Positions 58,042 through 64,000 of a stretch of 64,000 nt of DNA are shown piece by piece. The position numbers and the translations under genes were made by a program. The DNA is from Filifactor villosus. GTDB lineage: Bacteria; Bacillota; Clostridia; Peptostreptococcales; Filifactoraceae. The first letter of the stretch is position 1. Each line of letters starts with the position of its first letter. The notes under the pieces were generated by a model that saw nothing but the letters and a program-made list of their open reading frames with translations, ran no database searches and was not told the origin of the DNA. The stretch is taken from contig NZ_JBHSHL010000013.1 of NCBI RefSeq assembly GCF_042652965.1, forward strand, positions 62,001 through 126,000. Direction: 5' to 3'.

Positions 58042-59238
58042 ATGTCAATGTTAAACAAAAAAAGCGTTCAGGATTTGGATGTGGCAGGAAAAAAGGTAAT
58101 TGTACGTTGTGATTTCAATGTTCCTATGAAGGACGGAAAGATCACTGATGACAGAAGGATTGTATCGGCCCTTGATACAATCAAGTATCTGTTGCAACAA
58201 AATGCAAGGGTGATTTTGATGTCGCACTTGGGAAGACCGGACAAAAAATACGATCCGACTTTTACACTGAAACCGGTGGCGGAGCGATTGTCCGAACTCT
58301 TGGGCAAGAAGGTCGAACTTGCCGAAGACGAAACTGTAGTGGGAGAAAACGCACGAAGATTGACAAAGGATATGAAGGATGGCGATGTAGTTCTGCTTGA
58401 AAATGTCCGCTTTGTAAAGGGGGAGACCAAGAATGATCCCGATTTTGCCAAGGAGCTTGCTTCTCTTGCCGATTTGTATGTAAACGATGCCTTCGGGACC
58501 GCTCACAGAGCGCACTCTTCCACTGCCGGGATTGCAGACTACCTTCCTTCGGCAATGGGCTTTTTGATCGAAAAAGAGGTCTGTGTGATGGGAAGAGCTT
58601 TGGAGGCCCCCGACCGACCCTTTGTTGCGATCTTGGGAGGAGCCAAGGTGTCCGATAAAATCAGCGTAATCGAAAACCTCTTGGACAAAGTAGATTCGCT
58701 TATCATCGGTGGAGCGATGGCCTTTACTTTCGAGAAGGCCCTTGGAAGAAACACGGGTTCTTCCAAGGTGGAAGAAGACAAGGTCGAAGTTGCAAAACAG
58801 CTTTTGGACAAGGCGCAGGAGAAGAAGGTCAACATCCTGCTTCCTCTGGATTACCATGCTACAACGGAGTTCAGCGAGGAAGCCGCCTCTATGATGACAA
58901 AGGACTCCAATGTTCCGGACGGATATATGGGACTTGATATCGGAGAAAAGACCGTGGCTGAATTCGAGAAAGTTTTGAAGAACGCCAAAACCGTCGTTTG
59001 GAACGGACCTATGGGAGTCTTTGAGATGGATAAGTATGCAAAGGGTACAAAGGCAGTTGCCGAAATCCTCTCCAAGCTTGATGCGGTTACAATCGTAGGT
59101 GGAGGAGATTCTGCAGCAGCTGTCGAAAAGCTTGGATATGCAAACAGCATTACTCATATTTCCACGGGCGGAGGAGCTTCTCTTGAGTTCTTGGAAGGAA
59201 AGGTATTGCCCGGTATCGATGCCATCGACAACCGGTAG
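58042..59238 (+). CDS. pgk: Phosphoglycerate kinase
   Basis: A 398-residue enzyme making ATP from 1,3-bisphosphoglycerate. The start reads KKVIVRCDFNVPMKDGKITDD (about 16-36), SHLGRPD lies near 60, and the C-terminal domain has GGGDSAAAVEKLG and HISTGGGASLEFLEG. ATG 58042 follows GGAGG at a good distance. A 20-residue upstream extension in the same frame comes from the terminator region and is not coding. It is the second enzyme of the cluster; tpiA starts 12 bases after it. Confidence 0.97.
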   Translation: MSMLNKKSVQDLDVAGKKVIVRCDFNVPMKDGKITDDRRIVSALDTIKYLLQQNARVILMSHLGRPDKKYDPTFTLKPVAERLSELLGKKVELAEDETVVGENARRLTKDMKDGDVVLLENVRFVKGETKNDPDFAKELASLADLYVNDAFGTAHRAHSSTAGIADYLPSAMGFLIEKEVCVMGRALEAPDRPFVAILGGAKVSDKISVIENLLDKVDSLIIGGAMAFTFEKALGRNTGSSKVEEDKVEVAKQLLDKAQEKKVNILLPLDYHATTEFSEEAASMMTKDSNVPDGYMGLDIGEKTVAEFEKVLKNAKTVVWNGPMGVFEMDKYAKGTKAVAEILSKLDAVTIVGGGDSAAAVEKLGYANSITHISTGGGASLEFLEGKVLPGIDAIDNR

Positions 59239-59250
59239 ACGGAGGACGAT

Positions 59251-59997
59251 ATGAGAAAAAAAATCATTGCAGGAAACTGGAAGATGAATAAAAATCTGAA
59301 AGATAGCCTTGACTTCGTTAAGGAATTGGAAACACATTCTCTCGATGAAAGTGTAGAGACTGTTCTCTGTGCTCCCTTCCATGTACTCTACGAGCTTGGA
59401 AAAGCCTCAAAACATATGGTGACGGGAGCGCAAAATATGCACTACGAAGATGACGGAGCTTACACGGGAGAACTTTCTGCTACGATGGTCAAGGATACCG
59501 GAGCAAGCTATGTGATCTTGGGCCATTCCGAGCGAAGACAGTATTTTTTCGAGACTGATGAAGTGGTGAACAAAAAGGTCAAGAAGGCCTTGGCCTCCGA
59601 CCTCATCCCCATCCTCTGTGTAGGAGAAACCTTGGAAGAAAGAGAAGGAGAACGGTTGTGGACCGTCATCTCCGAGCAGGTACAAAAAGGGATGAAGGAT
59701 CTGAGTGCGGATCAGGCAAAAAAAGTAGTCATCGCCTATGAACCCATATGGGCGATCGGAACGGGAAAAACTGCGACAAGCAAGGAAGCCAACGATATGA
59801 CCGTGTTTATCCGGAAAGAGATTGAAAAAATGTTTGGCGAAGTTGCCAAGGAGGTGTCCATCCTCTACGGAGGTTCGGTCAAGCCCGAGAATATCAGAGA
59901 GATCATGGCACAATCCGATATCGACGGAGCCTTGGTCGGAGGAGCGGCCCTCAAGGCGGACTCTTTTGTGAAGTTGGTAAATTATAAGGAGATTTGA
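59251..59997 (+). CDS. tpiA: Triosephosphate isomerase
   Basis: A 248-residue TIM-barrel enzyme interconverting dihydroxyacetone phosphate and glyceraldehyde-3-phosphate. The catalytic residues are visible: Lys11 (GNWKMN), His92 (GHSERR) and Glu164 (AYEPIWAIGTGK). The phosphate-binding YGGSVKPEN and GALVGGAALK segments are intact. GGAGGA precedes the ATG. It lies between pgk and gpmI with gaps of 12 and 3 bases. Confidence 0.97.
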   Translation: MRKKIIAGNWKMNKNLKDSLDFVKELETHSLDESVETVLCAPFHVLYELGKASKHMVTGAQNMHYEDDGAYTGELSATMVKDTGASYVILGHSERRQYFFETDEVVNKKVKKALASDLIPILCVGETLEEREGERLWTVISEQVQKGMKDLSADQAKKVVIAYEPIWAIGTGKTATSKEANDMTVFIRKEIEKMFGEVAKEVSILYGGSVKPENIREIMAQSDIDGALVGGAALKADSFVKLVNYKEI

Positions 59998-60000
59998 TTT

Positions 60001-61521
60001 ATGAGAAAACCTGTGGCACTCATCATCTTGGATGGAGTGGGAATTACAGATAAAAAAGAAAACAATGCCTTCTATATGGCAAACAAGCCCTACCTGGACT
60101 ACCTCTTTGAGGAATATCCCCATACCCTTGTCGGAGCGAGCGGCGAAGATGTGGGCTTGCCGGACGGACAGATGGGTAACTCGGAAGTAGGACATCTGAA
60201 CATAGGAGCGGGAAGGATCGTCTATCAGGAACTGACAAGGATCACCAAGGAGATCAAAGAAGGGAACTTCTTTCAAAACGAGGTCCTGTTGAAGGCGATG
60301 GAAAACGCAAAGAAGGAAGGTTCCGCCCTTCATCTGATGGGTCTGCTCTCCGACGGCGGAGTGCACTCCCATATTTCTCACTTGAAGGGGCTTATTGCAA
60401 TGGCGAAGAAAAACGGAGTTCAAAACGTTCTTGTACACTGCTTTATGGATGGACGCGATACCCCTCCCGACAGCGGAAAGGGCTATATCGAAGACTTGGA
60501 GAACTATATGGCCGAGCATAAGATCGGAAGGATCGCGACCATATCGGGAAGGTACTACGCCATGGACAGGGACAAGAGGTGGGAGAGGGTCGAAAAAACT
60601 TATGCGGCCGTTGTGAGAGGAGAGGCTCCTCATTTTGCCTGTGCAGCGGATGCGATGAGCTCCTCTTATGAGGCGGGGGTTACCGATGAGTTCGTCCTTC
60701 CCTGCACCGTCGGAGACATAAGACCTTTGGAGGCGGAGGATAGCGTTGTGTTCTTCAACTTCCGTCCCGATCGGGGAAGGGAGCTTACAAGGACCATCGT
60801 GGATCCGGAATTCCATGAATTTGAAAGGACACCCGTGCTCCCCTACTTTGTTACGATGACTCTCTACGATGCGACGATCCCCAATGTCAATGTTGCTTAT
60901 CTTCCTCAGACCTTGACCAACACTTTTGGGGAATATATTTCAAATTGCGGACTTTCCCAACTTCGGATCGCCGAAACGGAAAAATATGCCCATGTCACCT
61001 TCTTCTTCAACGGAGGACGGGAAGTATCCTATGAGAAGGAAGATAGGATCCTGGTCGCTTCTCCCAAGGTGGCGACTTACGATCTCAAGCCGGAGATGTC
61101 CGCCTATGAGGTGACGCAAAGATTGGTGGAAGACCTCGATAGAGATCCAAAGGATGTTATCATATTGAACTACGCAAACGGAGATATGGTAGGTCATACG
61201 GGAGTTTTGGAGGCGGCGGTGAAGGCTGTCGAAGCCGTGGATGCCTGCTTGAATCGTGTGATACCTAAGGTTTTGGAACTGGGGGGAGTTTGCCTTATCA
61301 CCGCCGATCATGGAAATTGTGATGAGATGAAGGATGAAAACGGAAAACCCTTTACTGCACACACGACCAATCCCGTTCCCTTCATCTATGTGGATGACAG
61401 GAATAAGGATGCGAAGCTTGTTCAAGGCGGAAGGTTGTGCGACTTTGCGCCGACGATGCTGGAACTCCTAGATCTTCCTCAACCGAAGGAGATGACGGGG
61501 ACCTCCCTGATTGTAAAGTAG
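60001..61521 (+). CDS. gpmI: 2,3-bisphosphoglycerate-independent phosphoglycerate mutase
   Basis: A 506-residue Mn-dependent mutase converting 3- to 2-phosphoglycerate. Asp11 (LIILDGVG) and the catalytic Ser61 in GNSEVGHLNIGAG are present. The second metal site uses NYANGDMVGHTG and TADHGNCD near the C-terminus, and HVTFFFNGG is typical. The ATG follows AAGGAG within the tpiA end. It is the cofactor-independent type, as is usual in Clostridia. Confidence 0.97.
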   Translation: MRKPVALIILDGVGITDKKENNAFYMANKPYLDYLFEEYPHTLVGASGEDVGLPDGQMGNSEVGHLNIGAGRIVYQELTRITKEIKEGNFFQNEVLLKAMENAKKEGSALHLMGLLSDGGVHSHISHLKGLIAMAKKNGVQNVLVHCFMDGRDTPPDSGKGYIEDLENYMAEHKIGRIATISGRYYAMDRDKRWERVEKTYAAVVRGEAPHFACAADAMSSSYEAGVTDEFVLPCTVGDIRPLEAEDSVVFFNFRPDRGRELTRTIVDPEFHEFERTPVLPYFVTMTLYDATIPNVNVAYLPQTLTNTFGEYISNCGLSQLRIAETEKYAHVTFFFNGGREVSYEKEDRILVASPKVATYDLKPEMSAYEVTQRLVEDLDRDPKDVIILNYANGDMVGHTGVLEAAVKAVEAVDACLNRVIPKVLELGGVCLITADHGNCDEMKDENGKPFTAHTTNPVPFIYVDDRNKDAKLVQGGRLCDFAPTMLELLDLPQPKEMTGTSLIVK

Positions 61522-61559
61522 GAAGAGAGACTTTGAGGGGACAATGCTGTCATCCGACA

Positions 61560-61660
61560 AAAATAAGGCTATATCTATTCTGTGATCACAAAGACCCGCC
61601 TTGTCTTCTGTTGAGTACAAATTGTTGGTGTCAATCATTTGAATGAATAACAGTACTAAA
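61560..61660 (-). repeat. Decayed family A-like element between gpmI and eno
   Basis: GGCTATATCTATTCTGTGAT, GTCTTCTGTTGAGTACAAAT and a degenerate end AACAGTACTAAA. It separates eno from the rest of the cluster by 273 bases. Confidence 0.45.
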
Positions 61661-61794
61661 ATATAGAAGAGATAGGCTCATCAAAGACTTCGACCGCAGA
61701 ATGGAGCATAGGGCAGTTTAAAAAGAGAAGAGCATAAGCTCGATATAGGTAAAAGAAGATAAAATCAAACCATATCCCGGAAGGAGAATGTATT

Positions 61795-63087
61795 ATGTTT
61801 ATTACAGATGTATATGCAAGAGAGATTTTGGATTCCAGAGGAAATCCCACGGTAGAAGTTGAAGTGACCCTGGAATCCGGCGTGATCGGCAGGGCGGCAG
61901 TTCCGTCGGGAGCATCCACAGGTATTTATGAAGCAGTCGAATTGAGAGACGCAGACAAGGGTAGATACCTTGGAAAAGGAGTTTTGAAGGCGGTGGAAAA
62001 CGTCAATGAGATTATCGCGCCTGAATTGGAAGGCTTCAACGTCTTTGATCAGATCGGCATCGATGAGACTATGATCGAACTCGACGGGAGCGAAAACAAG
62101 GGAAAACTGGGAGCCAACGCGATCCTTGGAGTATCCATGGCAGTTGCGAACGCTGCTGCAAACGAACTGGGACTTCCTCTCTACCAATATCTGGGCGGAG
62201 TAAACGCCAAGACCCTTCCCGTTCCAATGATGAACATCCTGAACGGAGGTCAGCACGCGGACAACAATGTCGACATCCAAGAATTTATGGTTATGCCTGT
62301 CGGAGCGGATTCCTGGAAGGAAGCACTCAGAATGGGAGCGGAGATCTTCCACGCACTTAAATCCGTTTTGAAGGCGAAGGGACTAAATACTGCTGTAGGA
62401 GACGAGGGAGGCTTTGCGCCCAACCTTTCGTCCAACGAAGAAGCCCTGTCTTCGATCGTAGAGGCGATTGAAAAAGCAGGATACAAGCCGGGAGAAGAAG
62501 TTCGTATCGCTATGGACGCTGCGGCATCTTCTTTCTACGATGCGGACAAGAAGAAGTATGTGCTCAGCGGAGAAGGCAAGGAATGGACATCGGAAGAAAT
62601 GGTTGCCTTCTATGAGAGAATGGTTGAGAAATATCCCATCATTTCGATTGAAGACGGTTTGGATGAAAACGACTGGGACGGTTTCAAATTGATGACGGAG
62701 AAATTGGGAGATAAGATCCAGATCGTCGGAGATGATCTCTTTGTGACCAACACAAAAAAATTGAAAGAAGGGATCGAAAAAGGAATTGCAAACTCCATCC
62801 TGATCAAGCTGAACCAGATCGGAACTATCACCGAGACCTTAGACGCCATCGAAATGGCAAAAAGAGCGGGATATACCGCGGTGGTATCTCACCGTTCGGG
62901 AGAAACCGAAGATACAACAATCGCGGACTTGGTCGTTGCGACAAACGCAGGGCAGATCAAGACCGGTGCGCCTTCGAGAACCGATCGTGTTGCCAAGTAC
63001 AACCAGTTGATTCGTATTGAAGAAGACCTGATCGGGATCTCCAAGTATCCCGGAATGTCTGCCTTCTACAACATAAAATCAAAATAA
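61795..63087 (+). CDS. eno: Enolase
   Basis: A 430-residue enzyme dehydrating 2-phosphoglycerate to PEP. The N-terminal AREILDSRGNPTVEVEV, the metal ligand region SIEDGLDENDWDG, and the C-terminal LIKLNQIGT and SHRSGETEDT (with the catalytic loop) are all intact. GGAGAAT precedes the ATG. The 273-base gap from gpmI suggests an additional promoter, though none is clear. A strong terminator follows. Confidence 0.98.
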   Translation: MFITDVYAREILDSRGNPTVEVEVTLESGVIGRAAVPSGASTGIYEAVELRDADKGRYLGKGVLKAVENVNEIIAPELEGFNVFDQIGIDETMIELDGSENKGKLGANAILGVSMAVANAAANELGLPLYQYLGGVNAKTLPVPMMNILNGGQHADNNVDIQEFMVMPVGADSWKEALRMGAEIFHALKSVLKAKGLNTAVGDEGGFAPNLSSNEEALSSIVEAIEKAGYKPGEEVRIAMDAAASSFYDADKKKYVLSGEGKEWTSEEMVAFYERMVEKYPIISIEDGLDENDWDGFKLMTEKLGDKIQIVGDDLFVTNTKKLKEGIEKGIANSILIKLNQIGTITETLDAIEMAKRAGYTAVVSHRSGETEDTTIADLVVATNAGQIKTGAPSRTDRVAKYNQLIRIEEDLIGISKYPGMSAFYNIKSK

Positions 63088-63111
63088 AATAAAAGCCTTA
63101 CAAAAACAAGG

Positions 63112-63157
63112 AGCATTGCAAAGTGATGAAAGCAAGATCATTTTGCAATGCTTTTTT
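63112..63157 (+). terminator. Rho-independent terminator after eno
   Basis: AGCATTGCAAA pairs with TTTTGCAATGCT, the inner TGAT/ATCA also pairs, and TTTTTT follows. Confidence 0.9.
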
Positions 63158-63242
63158 CGTGTTGTTATGCGATGACTTATACCATTCTCCGTTTCATACA
63201 TCCTCCGCTGCTCCAATGTAATCCGACTTCGGAACGGTGACT

Positions 63243-63359
63243 TATACTATTATTCTTTTGAGTTGTAGATATAAACAACCTGTGACCCATAGAAGATAAA
63301 ACAAGTTTTCGTGGGTAGAAAAACAGATATATCTATACTTCTATGGAAAAATAGTATTA
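63243..63359 (-). repeat. Dispersed element, family A
   Basis: From TATACTATTATTCTTTTGAG to CTTCTATGGAAAAATAGTAT. It is preceded by a family B left-end fragment (TATACCATTCTCCGTTTCAT at 63179). Confidence 0.8.
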
Positions 63360-63360
63360 T

Positions 63361-63941
63361 GTCATTCTTTGTTTAATGCTATTACCTGTTGCATTGCCCG
63401 GTTATCCGTATGGGTGTTTTTTACACAAGATTCGGGGATGAAAGTGAAAAACACAGTATTTCGGTTCCGAATAAATCAAATCTTTTGATAACGACCGTTC
63501 CAATGAGTACCCCTGTTACACGAATCCGTTATTGTCGTTGTCATCCGATAATCACTTATTGAAACTCTTCATGGAAGAGCAGTATATTCATTTCTGAACA
63601 CAAAAAACGTTTAAGAACCATAGGAAACAGGGTATTGATATCAAGGGGTCAAAAAGGTGATACTGTTAAGCTGTTTTTCGTAACTGTGAATACGCCGTGC
63701 AAAGGCGAGAGTTCCCTTTTTAAGATGTTCAAGAATGTTCCCGTCGATATGAAATAGATTGCATATGTGTATTTCGAGTTATGAGGTATTACCCTGTATC
63801 TTCGCTTTTATCGAACTCGGATACTGAGGTTTTCGCAGATTTTTTTCTCTATTGAGAACAAAGGAAAACGTTTGTATTTTTAATGGGGAGAGCAGTATGT
63901 TAAAAAAATGTTACAGTTTTATGAAAAAGAAGTTCTATAAT
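63361..63941. other. Gap downstream of eno
   Basis: No gene identified. Weak A-like remnants occur, for example GAACACAAAAAACGTTTAAG near 63596 and GGTATTGATATCAAGG near 63631, plus GAGAGCAGTATG near 63890. Confidence 0.45.
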
Positions 63942-63970
63942 TGAAAATTGTAAAAAAAGTAAGTATAATG
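63942..63970 (+). promoter_or_regulatory. Predicted sigma-A promoter at the window end
   Basis: TTGAAA, 17-base spacer, TATAAT. It probably drives a gene that begins beyond the window. Confidence 0.65.
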
Positions 63971-64000
63971 ATTAGCGAAGAAATTAAATTAAACCAACGA

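Noticed and set aside
1..64000. tRNA, rRNA, riboswitch or T-box elements
   Set aside because: I looked for T-loop, anticodon-stem and T-box-like sequences by eye in the long gaps and saw no convincing candidate. A covariance-model scan would be decisive.

Overview
The window looks like chromosomal core sequence from a moderate-GC, low-complexity-envelope-free Gram-positive anaerobe of the Bacillota (Clostridia/Tissierellia grade). The reasons are strong AAGGAGG-type ribosome binding sites with ATG, GTG and TTG starts, Firmicutes-type gene neighbourhoods (phoH-ybeY-cdd-era-recO, yicC-gmk-coaBC, nadD-yqeK-LCP-rsfS, cggR-gapA-pgk-tpiA-gpmI-eno, ccpN-ppsR-ppdK, asp23-fakA), Firmicutes regulators (CcpN, CggR, a CcpA-like LacI protein), an SLH-domain protein and heavy use of AGA/AGG arginine codons. 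I cannot name a species. No rRNA, tRNA, prophage or complete insertion sequence was recognised.

Layout. 1-6.4 kb: two tandem paralogous membrane proteins of unknown function, an RluA-type pseudouridine synthase converging on acpP, trmB, a CcpA-like regulator, a small membrane protein and hpt. 6.6-14.9 kb: a methyltransferase, hslO, a DUF512 radical-SAM protein, then phoH-ybeY-cdd-era-recO and a DUF4342 protein. 15.5-19.7 kb: ccpN-ppsR-ppdK, controlling PEP/pyruvate interconversion, with two CcpN-box matches in its promoter. 20.3-23.0 kb (minus strand): phosphoglucomutase and a TIGR01212 radical-SAM protein. 23.2-28.9 kb: LytTR regulator, DUF3021 membrane protein, asp23-fakA and mtaB. 29.3-30.6 kb: an AT-rich accessory island with a SUMF1-fold gene and a DUF4180 gene on the minus strand. 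31.2-35.1 kb: HIT protein, rpsU, yqeY, MFS transporter and CDF exporter. 35.5-38.6 kb: a four-gene envelope operon of mostly unknown function. 39.1-42.2 kb (minus strand): YihY and RqcH. 42.6-50.1 kb: yicC, gmk, coaBC, a nucleoid-associated protein, a second hpt, a YacL-like PIN/TRAM protein and a cysteine hydrolase. 50.7-55.2 kb: bioB, nadD-yqeK-LCP-rsfS. 55.8-63.1 kb: cggR and the complete lower-glycolysis cluster.

The central-carbon genes fit together. CggR sits in front of gapA-pgk-tpiA-gpmI-eno (triose phosphates to PEP). CcpN, the PPDK regulatory protein and PPDK handle the PEP/pyruvate step at the other end of the same pathway, and a CcpA-like regulator is also present. The phosphoglucomutase connects to sugar storage and cell-wall sugars.

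The most striking non-genic feature is a dense population of short dispersed palindromic elements that fills nearly every long intergenic gap. Family A (about 115 bp) and family B (about 115 bp) share the ends TATACTATT...AATAGTATA, and family C (about 145 bp, two copies) has different ends. One C copy splits a B copy, one A copy lies inside a B copy, and there are tandem and internally duplicated copies. They look like non-autonomous mobile elements or folded RNA/DNA repeats; no transposase for them is in the window. Repeat coordinates were set by eye and are accurate to a few bases only.
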